Source: Pachypanchax playfairii
Taxonomy: Eukaryota; Chordata; Actinopteri; Cyprinodontiformes; Aplocheilidae
Length of the DNA: 64,000 nucleotides
Direction: 5' to 3'
Assembly (NCBI GenBank): GCA_006937955.1
Contig: SSNP01000035.1
Location: forward strand, 2,161,137 to 2,225,136
Made by a program: the position numbers and the translations under genes
Notes under the pieces: generated by a model
Databases searched by the model: none
What the model saw: only the letters and a program-made list of their open reading frames with translations
Told to the model about the DNA's origin: nothing
Shown here: positions 1 to 12,148 of the stretch, one piece after another
Layout of the letters: each line of letters begins with the position of its first letter
How positions within the stretch are numbered: position 1 is the first letter of the stretch

Positions 1-644
1 CCAGAATCACAGCCTCATTGTTTTACCAATGCTGCAGGAGACCTACATGTGTACAAGATATTAGATTTTAGCTGTAAATCTAACAGAAACAACTTTTCTA
101 CTCGTGTAAATTCTTGGAAATCAAGAATTACATCAAGTTTTTCAGGAACAATGAGTAGCTGGTTATTATTAAGACATGAGTTCCTACAACATTTAATTCT
201 GTTTTAATTTTCTCCTCAGTTTATACAATAATTACACAAGGGAATTATATGAACTGAAAACAAAAATCTAATTATTTGTTGTACTGTACAGTGTTTTTAT
301 CATAGTGTACTTCTTACTTTGATACTATTCTGTTTATAGAAAGTGTGTATGGATTGTTTATCATATTAAATACACAATGTTCTAAAACCAAAAGATTTTC
401 CAAAGATTTTAACAGTTAAACACTGTAGATGCACATTTACTTTCAACTGCAGCATGTGCAGAGTTCAGATGGTCAAAGGATGTAATCAGTCATTTTCAAA
501 TTTATAGTTGTTCAGATTTACTCATCAAAGTAGAAGTACTGTCCAGGTTTTGTAAAATGATCCTGGAGCATTTGGGCTCCAGGATCGTTGACTCTCCATA
601 GCAATATCAGTGTTGTTGAATGAGGGTTTGAGGAAGGGCAAGAG

Positions 645-645
<1 letters not shown>
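1..645. other. Non-coding AT-rich DNA, no feature seen
   Basis: Neither strand has a convincing reading frame, splice pair or repeat family that I recognise. The stretch is AT-rich, ordinary intergenic DNA up to the first CA array. Confidence 0.6.

Positions 646-701
<56 letters not shown>
646..701. repeat. (CA)n microsatellite, about 28 units
   Basis: An uninterrupted AC/CA dinucleotide run. It is the left edge of the duplicated 2.6-kb block. Its other copy lies directly beside the assembly gap, which suggests that this array is what broke the assembly. Confidence 0.97.
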
Positions 702-703
<2 letters not shown>

Positions 704-3272
704 TGGTCACGACAGGAACAAACCGCAGGCACCCATGTGAAATGAGTCAGTGAACAGACCTTTATTCCCACTCTGTGCTTCTCTATGAGTAAATGAACTC
801 AGTCAAACTTTCCCAAATTTTTCACTGCAATCTCACTCATTTACTAAGATGTGCATCTGCATCTCTGGCTCCAAACTCTGAGTCAATGGACTGAATATGC
901 TTCATTAAATTCCTTTTGTTCAGTTTGCATCATGACCCCCGTGTTTTGTTTGTCTGAAAGAATTCTTTGCTTATTGGGAGGATGAACCTCGTTTTGGTAC
1001 CTGCCTAACGCACTGGATGGGTTTTGAAGTGTAGGCTGAAGCAGGTACTTCCTCCAACAACAAACATTCATAAAAATCTACAACAGTCCTTTAACATTTT
1101 ACTCTTTTCTTGAAGTACAAGATCCAGTGTGTGTTTTTGTGTTACTATGTGTGCATTTTAATTTGAAAACGAAATAACAATTTGGAAAGAAGTTTGTTTA
1201 AACCTGATCACGATCACTGTTCAATTGAAAGTGCAACAAGTTGGTTTTAAAATATATGAGGTGTTACAGGAGAGGATAGTTCAGTAAAATTCATCTCCCC
1301 TTGTGAAGCAAGTCTGAGCATGATAAATGTATTGTAGTGGAAATCACATCACCTCGACACTGGGTGTTCATTGCCTCTTCGCTTCACACCTCAACATGCA
1401 GCCAAGTTCACACACACAAGACCAAAAACCCCCCTCAGGCTTCAGTCGGTGACCCAATCCATCATGGGACATTTGTGCTGATGTGAGGAGGTGGAAAAAA
1501 TGTAACTGAGTGAGGGAGAAAAGGAAAAAAATGAAGAAGAAAAGAGGAAGATGCTGCGGAGTTCATATCACAGTGATGGATGAGGAAGAGGATGTTCACT
1601 GATGGCTACCCCCCCCCCCTCTCCTTCCCCTACATTTTTTTTTTCAAAGCACCTCTCAGGCAGAAAGACTATATGGTTTGTGAGCAGGAACATCAGATGA
1701 ATGCAGTGAGATTTAAATGTGGTGTAAAAACGTGTGAACTACCTTTTTCATGATTCATTCAGTCGTTTTTTTTCAATCTCACAGCACAAAATCATGTCTT
1801 GTTAAGCACCATATACTCTCCATTTTGGTTTTATCTATTGAAAACATCAGAAAAATGGTTGAATAATATAAAAATAAACCTGATTAATATCACCATCTGA
1901 TAAATTCTTGTCAAGCATGTGTCAGATTAAATAAGAATCCACAGAATGTTTCAAACTGGAGACATTAAAAGTTGAAGATGTAGTTGAGTTTAAATGAATG
2001 TAAAAGGAGGAAAAGCAAGACAAGAGGGGTTTCTCCTGCAGGGCTCTGTGGCTGGCTGTGCGCTCCTGTTCTGTTAGGCGGCCGTGGCCGACTAAATAAA
2101 CAATCGTAATTGGCTGTGGAGCCCCACTCGTCTGGGGTTTCACTTGCTTTCATCCTCTGGAAGCTGCCGGGAAGCTGTGGGAGAGCTGAGGTGAGGCGTC
2201 ATGACAAGCACACATGTGCTCAATCATGCACGCTCACAAGGGCTTGCAGACAGATGTGCATACAGTGTATAAGGTGAACTTTGAACATAAAGAAGCTGCA
2301 GCCTGATTCTGTTCTCTTTTTGTCTGGATGTAAATCGTGTTGCATGTGAGTGGACTGCGTGTGCATGTGAGTGTGTGTGTGTGTGTGTCTCCTTCCTGAA
2401 GTTTGGCTCACAGGAGAGTAATATGACCACCTGCTCAGCACATCTGGGGATAAGCAGAGTGCTACACACACACACTCCTCACTGTGCTTACTTAAACAGA
2501 TGCACACTCAGGCATAATGCTCAATCACAGATATGATTCATGCCAAAGAAATGATAACAGATGTACCGACAAACAAAGCTGTATTTCCCTTTGATGTAGC
2601 TGAAAGACAAACCCCAGATGCAAAACTTTATGACACACGAGTCTGGATCAAATACACCACAGCAGGCTTTACTCATTATCAAGCATTAGATTTATTTGCA
2701 AATTATTCCATTTACTCTACTCAGTTAAAATTCTAGTACAAATACTTACTTTTTCCACAGTACAATACAAATTCAATCCAAGACATGTCATATTTTCTTT
2801 AATATAACATAGTTAGTAAGCATCAGAGCTTTGCAAGAAACTACAACTTGAAACTCACAATTCTAAACTTTGAAAATGTCAAATGTTTTTCTTTATGCGC
2901 TCTAAACTTTTTAGACAATCACATAAAACATGGTGAGAAAAGCAAATGGCAAACAAACTGAATTTCTTCTTGTAATTTACAGTCCTTCTGCAAAATGATT
3001 GAAATCAACAGCGAGTGATAATTTTTTATTTTCTTTCCTCTATTTTCCCACAGCCAATTTTTTCTTCTAAAGTCAAATGCCCAAGCTGGAAATTTTCCAA
3101 AAAAATGTTTTGCAAGAAAAAAGAGAACCCATAAATACTAAAGGCAGCATGTTCAATGTGAGGGAAATGTGTTGTCTTTGAGCACAATATAAAGAATCAC
3201 TCCCTCTCACAACTCTGGCTCTCAGCCCAGTTTGGCCTGAGAGAGGGAATTGTCTAAGAGGTTGTCATGGTA
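654..3272. repeat. Copy 1 of a 2.6-kb direct duplication
   Basis: Every stretch I compared recurs 2629 bases further on without a difference, including the C-homopolymer of 11 at about 1611, the T-homopolymer of 10 at about 1635 and the internal GT run near 2371. Homopolymers are normally the first places where true duplicates diverge. The copy ends at the 10-N gap. No gene is visible inside: the short open frames are unsupported and duplicated with everything else. Most likely this is an assembly duplicate, not a genomic one. Confidence 0.95.
1990..2195. promoter_or_regulatory. Candidate conserved non-coding block (copy 1)
   Basis: A GC-balanced, repeat-free patch inside AT-rich DNA. It holds a forkhead-type TAAATAAACAA (2093-2103) directly followed by a homeodomain-type TAATTG (2107-2112). 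The same bases recur at 4619-4824 in the second copy. That it is an enhancer is inference from composition and motifs only. Confidence 0.25.
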
Positions 3273-3282
3273 NNNNNNNNNN
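3273..3282. other. Assembly gap (10 N)
   Basis: Ten undetermined bases interrupt the sequence between the end of copy 1 and a CA array. A short round number is typical of a gap of unknown size, so the real distance here is not known. Confidence 0.99.

Positions 3283-3330
<48 letters not shown>
3283..3330. repeat. (AC)n microsatellite at the gap edge
   Basis: This corresponds to bases 654-701 of the first CA array. Its left part is lost in the gap, so the array length at this locus is unreliable. Confidence 0.95.
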
Positions 3331-3332
<2 letters not shown>

Positions 3333-5901
3333 TGGTCACGACAGGAACAAACCGCAGGCACCCATGTGAAATGAGTCAGTGAACAGACCTTTATTCCCAC
3401 TCTGTGCTTCTCTATGAGTAAATGAACTCAGTCAAACTTTCCCAAATTTTTCACTGCAATCTCACTCATTTACTAAGATGTGCATCTGCATCTCTGGCTC
3501 CAAACTCTGAGTCAATGGACTGAATATGCTTCATTAAATTCCTTTTGTTCAGTTTGCATCATGACCCCCGTGTTTTGTTTGTCTGAAAGAATTCTTTGCT
3601 TATTGGGAGGATGAACCTCGTTTTGGTACCTGCCTAACGCACTGGATGGGTTTTGAAGTGTAGGCTGAAGCAGGTACTTCCTCCAACAACAAACATTCAT
3701 AAAAATCTACAACAGTCCTTTAACATTTTACTCTTTTCTTGAAGTACAAGATCCAGTGTGTGTTTTTGTGTTACTATGTGTGCATTTTAATTTGAAAACG
3801 AAATAACAATTTGGAAAGAAGTTTGTTTAAACCTGATCACGATCACTGTTCAATTGAAAGTGCAACAAGTTGGTTTTAAAATATATGAGGTGTTACAGGA
3901 GAGGATAGTTCAGTAAAATTCATCTCCCCTTGTGAAGCAAGTCTGAGCATGATAAATGTATTGTAGTGGAAATCACATCACCTCGACACTGGGTGTTCAT
4001 TGCCTCTTCGCTTCACACCTCAACATGCAGCCAAGTTCACACACACAAGACCAAAAACCCCCCTCAGGCTTCAGTCGGTGACCCAATCCATCATGGGACA
4101 TTTGTGCTGATGTGAGGAGGTGGAAAAAATGTAACTGAGTGAGGGAGAAAAGGAAAAAAATGAAGAAGAAAAGAGGAAGATGCTGCGGAGTTCATATCAC
4201 AGTGATGGATGAGGAAGAGGATGTTCACTGATGGCTACCCCCCCCCCCTCTCCTTCCCCTACATTTTTTTTTTCAAAGCACCTCTCAGGCAGAAAGACTA
4301 TATGGTTTGTGAGCAGGAACATCAGATGAATGCAGTGAGATTTAAATGTGGTGTAAAAACGTGTGAACTACCTTTTTCATGATTCATTCAGTCGTTTTTT
4401 TTCAATCTCACAGCACAAAATCATGTCTTGTTAAGCACCATATACTCTCCATTTTGGTTTTATCTATTGAAAACATCAGAAAAATGGTTGAATAATATAA
4501 AAATAAACCTGATTAATATCACCATCTGATAAATTCTTGTCAAGCATGTGTCAGATTAAATAAGAATCCACAGAATGTTTCAAACTGGAGACATTAAAAG
4601 TTGAAGATGTAGTTGAGTTTAAATGAATGTAAAAGGAGGAAAAGCAAGACAAGAGGGGTTTCTCCTGCAGGGCTCTGTGGCTGGCTGTGCGCTCCTGTTC
4701 TGTTAGGCGGCCGTGGCCGACTAAATAAACAATCGTAATTGGCTGTGGAGCCCCACTCGTCTGGGGTTTCACTTGCTTTCATCCTCTGGAAGCTGCCGGG
4801 AAGCTGTGGGAGAGCTGAGGTGAGGCGTCATGACAAGCACACATGTGCTCAATCATGCACGCTCACAAGGGCTTGCAGACAGATGTGCATACAGTGTATA
4901 AGGTGAACTTTGAACATAAAGAAGCTGCAGCCTGATTCTGTTCTCTTTTTGTCTGGATGTAAATCGTGTTGCATGTGAGTGGACTGCGTGTGCATGTGAG
5001 TGTGTGTGTGTGTGTGTCTCCTTCCTGAAGTTTGGCTCACAGGAGAGTAATATGACCACCTGCTCAGCACATCTGGGGATAAGCAGAGTGCTACACACAC
5101 ACACTCCTCACTGTGCTTACTTAAACAGATGCACACTCAGGCATAATGCTCAATCACAGATATGATTCATGCCAAAGAAATGATAACAGATGTACCGACA
5201 AACAAAGCTGTATTTCCCTTTGATGTAGCTGAAAGACAAACCCCAGATGCAAAACTTTATGACACACGAGTCTGGATCAAATACACCACAGCAGGCTTTA
5301 CTCATTATCAAGCATTAGATTTATTTGCAAATTATTCCATTTACTCTACTCAGTTAAAATTCTAGTACAAATACTTACTTTTTCCACAGTACAATACAAA
5401 TTCAATCCAAGACATGTCATATTTTCTTTAATATAACATAGTTAGTAAGCATCAGAGCTTTGCAAGAAACTACAACTTGAAACTCACAATTCTAAACTTT
5501 GAAAATGTCAAATGTTTTTCTTTATGCGCTCTAAACTTTTTAGACAATCACATAAAACATGGTGAGAAAAGCAAATGGCAAACAAACTGAATTTCTTCTT
5601 GTAATTTACAGTCCTTCTGCAAAATGATTGAAATCAACAGCGAGTGATAATTTTTTATTTTCTTTCCTCTATTTTCCCACAGCCAATTTTTTCTTCTAAA
5701 GTCAAATGCCCAAGCTGGAAATTTTCCAAAAAAATGTTTTGCAAGAAAAAAGAGAACCCATAAATACTAAAGGCAGCATGTTCAATGTGAGGGAAATGTG
5801 TTGTCTTTGAGCACAATATAAAGAATCACTCCCTCTCACAACTCTGGCTCTCAGCCCAGTTTGGCCTGAGAGAGGGAATTGTCTAAGAGGTTGTCATGGT
5901 A
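3283..5901. repeat. Copy 2 of the 2.6-kb direct duplication
   Basis: It matches 654-3272 at a constant offset of 2629. Unlike copy 1, its right edge runs on into unique DNA (5902 onward), while copy 1 has the unique left flank. That is the pattern expected when one locus was assembled twice, once from each side of a CA repeat. Confidence 0.95.
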
Positions 5902-7984
5902 AAGAAGAGCTGAACAGAAAACTGGAGACTCTTTTGGGTGAGATAGAAGATTTACTTGATGCCTTTGCCATAAGTGATTTGTTTTGTTTTTCTTTGTTTG
6001 GATAGGTAAAAAAAAATCCCATTGTTTGCTGTAAAGTTGGAGGATGCACTCAGCAACGGCACCCACATAGAACATATTCTAAACTGTTCCAGATAGCTGT
6101 GGTGACCACATGGATCTGTTAAAAATGAAGTGTATCTTAGTGTTTCCTCACAGCAGATGTGTATGAGGTATAACACTCATGATATAATCATCTCAGCCCA
6201 TTTTCACCATTTAGAAACAAAATCCTACAACTAACTCTGAGCCTTTAGGAAGAGAGTGTAAAATTAAATGTTTCCCAGTTTCAGGTGACTTTACTGTCAC
6301 TCAGAACTGTAAGAGAACAACTCTATAAGTTTTATTTATCCTTTTAATAACAGGCTATTAATGAGCTCTGGTCATTCCTGGGACAATAATTTGGAATGTA
6401 ATGATAACTTAGCTGCTAAAAGATCAAACAAAGCAGGTGATTTTACACAAATTAGCTCTAGACACACAATCTTATTCTGTTTTAGTGTGACCGGTTGTTC
6501 TAGAACAAAAGCAAGACCCGAGGAAATTTAGAAAAGTGGGTCACGTTTTGTTTTTTTGAGCTCTGCGTTTGCTTTGGTACATCCTGGTTATTCTGCATGG
6601 AAAATTTCTGCAAAACCACATAGCCCACAGCAAAGGGAATGATTCTTTCCCAAAAGTAGCTGCTCTTAAATTGTCTGAAACACCTGATTTGTAATCCACG
6701 TTTTTCTCCTATCAGCCTATAAGCATCATCATCTTCACATACAGTTCATTGTTTTTACTGGAAAATGTTTGTTACCAACTCTGTTGTGAGTTGGAAAAGT
6801 GTCATATTTTGCATCATCTCGGTGTAAATTCCCATTTTTGAAACACTGAACATGATGAACAACTTTTAGGTGAGCATTTAAAAAATAATGTGTCCAATTA
6901 AACATTTAGTTTTGGATCATCAGAGTTTTTATATTTCCAGTTGGAACTTTTTCTGCTGCTCCAACCACTTCTGTAAAACACCTAGAACCACATTACCCAC
7001 TATGTCAGCTCAAAACTCAGTGTTTTCATGATTTATATGAAAAAAATCTTTGGTTTTCAAAGATTTTTAAAAAGTGATAAAGATTTAAGCATGAATGGAT
7101 TTGTTACTCCCTTGACGGTGTTTGTTTCAACAAAACTTGCTTCTGTAGATGTAGGCAGCCATAACATTTTTTCAAATTTCATCATAATCAAATGTGAAAC
7201 TGTTTTTATTTTCAACAAAAGTAAGAGAACTCCTACAATAAATTCTGCTTCCTTTCAACTAAAAATACAGGAAAAAAAAGATGACAAATTGTTTCCTCTG
7301 TGTGTTCTGTAGGTTTACTTTGGAAATCAAAAGTCCAGAGTGAAAATGTTTCTGTCAAATGGGACCAAACTGTTAGTCATGAAGCTGAATGTGAAGATGA
7401 CTCTGATCCAAGCACAGCAGCTCAGCTTCCAACTCCTCCGACTACGGGCTCACACTCGCCACTAAAATGACTCCTAGCGTGACCTGCGCACCCCCAGGAA
7501 TTCCCTCAAGCCATGAGGGGATATTCTGTGTCCTAAGTTATATGTGTGCACGTGCGCGTGTTTGTGTACGCATGCATAGAAATTAAAGTCTCTTTATACA
7601 AGCTGTGCATATGTCAAACACCTCATGTATCACACAGCACCTCGGCTCAGTGAACAGGAGAGCAGGGGCTTTCCTACCTGGCTCAGTTATTCATGCACAC
7701 GCACACACACACACACACAACACATGATTGCATGGGTCAGAGATTCACTCTCGACAGCTGGAGCTGCATATGTGTAAAAGTGTTTTCCAGTGGTTTAGAA
7801 TAAACACTCCTGTCTAAGGCTAAACATAAGCAATCAGTCTACTGATATAAAAAAATACACATAAAGAAGGAGGGGGGGTGATGCGGTGGATACTGAGCAC
7901 TGAATGAACTTGAAGGTTGAGTGTTGTTAAGGAGAAGGGCTGTTTGATATAGATGAGATTTGATGGCAACTTTCCCCAAAGATC
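5902..7984. other. Intergenic DNA with a short CA run
   Basis: No supported gene. The stretch contains a perfect 14-base palindrome TTGTTCTAGAACAA (6495-6508) and a (CA)n run of about 19 bases near 7700. The 94-codon open frame at 7028-7312 is Phe/Lys-rich, lacks a splice context and looks like chance in AT-rich DNA. Confidence 0.6.
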
Positions 7985-8540
7985 TCACTGAAGATGACAT
8001 TTAATCATCATTTCACTGCAGTGAGAAAGACCAAATATGAGAGTGAAGACAGGGAGAGGGAAGAGGGTAAGGGCGCGCTTCTTCCTAAGACGGCAAGCAG
8101 CCAACAACAACAGCCGACTCCAGTAGGTCGGCACAGGAAGGAGGAGGGGGGTGAGGTGGGTGAGTGTGCGGATCTGTTTGTGTGTGTACACGGGGGTGGG
8201 CGTGTGGGATGTGCTGTGAAAGCCCTTATGTGTGGACCCTGCTCTCTTCAAGCGTTCCTGTTTGTTGTCGGTGAGCCAGAGGGCCTTCGGCTGGACTATT
8301 CCCGGGGGAGTCATTGCACCACATTCCTTTCCCATTATTCCAGGCGTCTCTATGAGCAGCACCATCCTCGGATTCAGCTGGCCTTTCCCCTCGCCTCTGA
8401 TGTCCTGTGTTTTCATCCCTCTTGTTATTATTATTATTATTTTTGGTTATTAGCTGCCAAAGCTCAGCTCAAAGAAGATGATGTGCTAGTGAACAAGGAA
8501 AAGGGTGGTGGGAAGCGAGGAAGCTGGGGGACCCTCTAAC
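7985..8540. promoter_or_regulatory. GC-balanced block open on both strands; candidate regulatory DNA
   Basis: An open frame of 181 codons on plus (7994-8539) overlaps one of 143 codons on minus (7985-8416). Neither encodes a recognisable domain; the plus frame includes a Gln run and a Tyr run from an (ATT)n stretch near 8427. Low stop density on both strands over a GC-richer patch is more typical of constrained non-coding DNA, or of chance, than of a gene. A transcribed first exon cannot be excluded. Confidence 0.25.
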
Positions 8541-8718
8541 TCTTGACTTATAGTGTGTGCTTACATGTTAGATGGAATTTTTGCATTCTTATTATTCGAT
8601 TACAAAAACTACAAAATCAAACCAAGATTTTCATGAATATTTTTTCAACTGTATCATGTTACTATGATTTAAACTTTATCTGCTGCAGAGAACAGGTGTC
8701 CCAAACCCTCCAGCTGGG

Positions 8719-8728
8719 TTATATATGA
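8719..8728 (+). promoter_or_regulatory. TATA-like box
   Basis: TTATATATGA lies in a locally GC-richer, pyrimidine-rich setting, about 75 bases before the ATG at 8801. The spacing allows a start site near 8750 and a short leader. It matters only if the small frame that follows is real. Confidence 0.3.
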
Positions 8729-8800
8729 TCTCCCCGTCTTCACACACTCTCTGTGTCCCGCTCTTCCGGCTCTTCTCATCGCTTCCTGTCTGCTGTTCAG

Positions 8801-8956
8801 ATGTTCTCGTCTTCTCCCTTCCTCTGTGGAGTCTTCCTCCTGTTGGGTCTCAGTGACCTGACAAGGAAGGAATGTTCATCACAATGTCGTAACTTTTCAA
8901 AGTCTCCAGCAGGAGGGGGTCAGGAGCCTCGGGCCAGGGAGGGACCGCACGACTGA
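8801..8956 (+). CDS. Possible 51-residue secreted peptide, unrecognised
   Basis: The ATG opens a frame whose first 20 residues look like a signal peptide: a short Ser-rich start, a hydrophobic core (PFLCGVFLLLGL), then polar residues. The rest holds two cysteines (CSSQC) and is Gly/Arg/Pro-rich. A TATA-like box sits about 75 bases upstream. A donor-like ACAG/GTGAAA follows at 8969/8970, just after the stop. I recognise no peptide family and see no second exon. A hydrophobic start followed by a few cysteines can arise by chance, so this is a weak candidate. The first ATG is chosen because an in-frame upstream start would need a non-ATG codon. Confidence 0.2.
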   Translation: MFSSSPFLCGVFLLLGLSDLTRKECSSQCRNFSKSPAGGGQEPRAREGPHD

Positions 8957-8969
8957 CTGACAAGTACAG

Positions 8970-9887
8970 GTGAAAGTGTTTCAGGTCGTCCTTGTGTCAC
9001 AGAGGACACACGCACATGCACATAAACAGGCTCCAGTCAGGCTGTGCCTCTGTGGGAACAAGGGGAAAGATCAACTACAGCTGTGACAGGGTTCACTGCA
9101 TGGAAAGGCTTTCTGACCTACGAGTCATATGATGGTATCACATGACTATTTTAATCCACTTTTAAAAATCCCACAAAGTTCTGAGCTGAAATTCAATTTT
9201 ACATGAAAAAGTGGAGCGTCCTTGCTGATTAGATCAGTCAAGTGACGCAAGTCTCAGTTAAAGACCATAAAAGAATAAGTCTTGTGCCTTGAAATTAAAG
9301 GCCAAATATAAAGTTTCTCTTCAGAAAGTTTTGTTGCAACATGATAACACCATCTGAAATGAAAATTTGTGAAGTGGCCTGTCGACACTGTTTGGGTTTT
9401 TCTTGTCAAGAGGAAACACATTCCTGAGTTGCACCTCTGACCTTGAAGAGAGAGAGAGGGAAGAGATCCTACAGAAATAAAGGAACAAGTAAATAATAAG
9501 TCCAGGCTTTTCCCCAGATGTTGCATGATGTCCCTGTTCTGTGAACCTGCAGTTCTTCATTACTGATGAAAAACGTTGATAAACCGTTTTTTCTACATGA
9601 AGCTTTGCGATTATTCCTGATTCCGTCCTGGTGTGTAAAAACTTTAGGACTATGTCTGTTAAAACAAACAAGTTACAAGCTTATATGCATTTAAATGATT
9701 GAAAGGTTTGTGCAGCTTAAACATATATGCCTCATGTTATCTCCCTGTAACAACATCCGAGTTCCTCTCTGGTAGGAAACAGAGCTGTAGCTGGAAGGTT
9801 AACATGGCTGTTATTTCAACTGTCATTTTCAAATGTTAATTAACAACCAATGAACATAAATGATGATTACTCATCAGAGCACTTGAC
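8970..9887. other. Non-coding DNA, no feature seen
   Basis: Only short overlapping open frames without domains or splice context. No repeat family recognised. Confidence 0.55.
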
Positions 9888-10040
9888 ATTCATCCATTTA
9901 GTTTCAGATCTCTTTTTGTCCTGTTCAGGGTCAGCGGGTCCGGTTCTTATTCCAGCAGTCATGCAGGGTACACCCTGGACAGGTCACACAGAGATCAACT
10001 ACCATGCTCACACACTCAAACCAAGGGGCAATTTGTGAAC
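9888..10040 (+). repeat. Fragment of a percomorph interspersed repeat (family A)
   Basis: It keeps the order of landmarks typical of this common fish repeat: a CATCCATTT start, a block like TTCAGGGTCA, then ACCCTGGACAGGTCAC, then CTCACACACTCAAACC with GGGGCAATTT. The second half, which normally carries the GGGAGGAAAC and GAACATGCA landmarks, is missing. Better copies lie at 31021-31355 and 52441-52762. I do not assign it to a transposon class. Confidence 0.7.
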
Positions 10041-10385
10041 TTACTGTAGACATTTTAAATCAAACACCTTGAAACGTTCTATGCTGAAGGTACAGAAAAA
10101 TACCAACGAGGAAGAGAATAGTGACAGAAAGGGAAGGAAATAGGAAGCAGTTGTGGAGCGAAAGGTTACAGAAGAGTCAGGGCTGTCGGTCGGGCTTGAC
10201 CTGATCAAGTCAATAAGTCCTGGGGGAGAAGTTAAACAATAACAGTAAGTAAGGTAAGAGTTTGATGTGATGGAAGAAGTTTTGACAGAGGGACCAACCT
10301 GCGTGCAGTGAGAGTATAACGTTTTTACAGCTGGGTAAAAAGCAACAGCTCTCAGTGTGGTCGTGGTCTGATTTAAGGCCATTAA

Positions 10386-10544
<159 letters not shown>

Positions 10545-12148
10545 CAGAAACTGAGAGCTCAAAAAATCTGTCAAATAAGCAATAAAGTTAAATAAATTTG
10601 GTAAAAGCATTCAGTACTATCTCATTTGAAATAGATTGTTTTGATTGACCAAACATGGAGAAGTTTTACAGATTTATTTTCTTGCTTTATGTCAAATTGT
10701 TTATCTGACAGAAACTCAACAGTTAAACCTATTTGTTTTAAAATGTCAAAATATTAATGGTATAATAGGATTGTCATCTGTTCCATAAATCTGTTACATC
10801 TTCAGACGTTTTATGCCTAATCATTAATATATATTCAAAAATAAAACCTCTGTTGTTAACATTTCTTTTGACTTGCCCAGTTCCCAGGCGGTCTCGCTGC
10901 TGAGGTGTGGAGTCCTGTGGTGTAACTGTAAAATAATGTCTCCCATATGGCCATGAAAGAACTGGCACATACAGTAGAACCCTGCAGCAGTGAGTACAAG
11001 CAGATGCTCCTCATTCTTGCGCTGCATATTAGTGAGTTTAACTGTAGCATAATGAGAACTTGGATGTGTTTATCTGAATCAGCAAACAACGAGGGGAAAA
11101 AACGATGACATGAAATGTTGGTGTCAGAAAGTGTCAGAGTTGCATGTGCACTGATGAATGCAGAATTTGGATTTTTTTAAAGTTTCATTATGATATTTTG
11201 TGTTTTTGTATGTGTTGTAATGAATCACAAAAACACCAGAACTGATTTCATCTGTAACTGCGGTTATACCACTGCTTTAACTCAGAACTCCCTTTCTCAT
11301 ACCCTCACCCCCCCCCCCTGCATCTGCCACTATATCACCTTAGGTTGACATGAAAATGGCCAAAAGTTGTTGCAGAAATCAATAATTTATCTTCATATTA
11401 GAGGAAAAAACCTGCGCATGTTATTTGTGCTACTTTTTAAAAATGTATTTGTCAATCTGCATTTCCATGGTCTTAATGTTGATTTTTTAATGATTCCTAG
11501 CTCTTGTCTGTTTGTTCAGTGTTTCATGGTAAATGAATCACTGTTTACTCATTTCGTTGCCTTTTTCTTTTCATTCGTCTGTGATCTGCATGACTCAGAA
11601 CCTCATGCAGGTTGGTGATGGTGGGGATTCCCAAATGATGTAATACCAAAATCTGACAGTGCAAGGCAGCATTGTAAATGAATACTGATGTGATCGGCTC
11701 ACCAATACTTTAATTTCTTAGTCAATCAATGATCAGTGGAAAAGTTAAATCACATGTTTTGTGTGAGTTTTCAGTCAGCATCAAAAAATAAATCTTCTTA
11801 CAGGGCAAAGTAGCAGCTGTTGAGTGTTCTAAAAATATTTCTTCAGCTTTTTAAACAATTTTTCAGTTAGTTTTTTTATGATTATTTAATTAACAATTTT
11901 AGGGTTGACATTTTTACTAGTTTTAATCTATAGTTATTAAATCCAAAATAGCATATAACTTAATAAATGAAACATTCACGTTCACAGAAACAAGCTGCAT
12001 CTGTTTCTGTTTCAGTGATTTTGTAGTCTTTTCTCCAACAAGCTGATTTCTGTGCTGATGTAAGATTTTGTTGGGTGCACGGTAAAAATCCTTAACTGTT
12101 ATAGGATTAACAAGTCCTTGTAGAGCTTCAGCCTCAATGTTTTATTAA
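10545..12148. other. AT-rich intergenic DNA, no feature seen
   Basis: No supported gene. A C-homopolymer occurs near 11310. The overlapping short minus frames at 10774-11089 have no domain or splice support. Confidence 0.55.

Noticed and set aside
525..710. Val/Cys repeat frame on minus
   Set aside because: A translation of the CA microsatellite.
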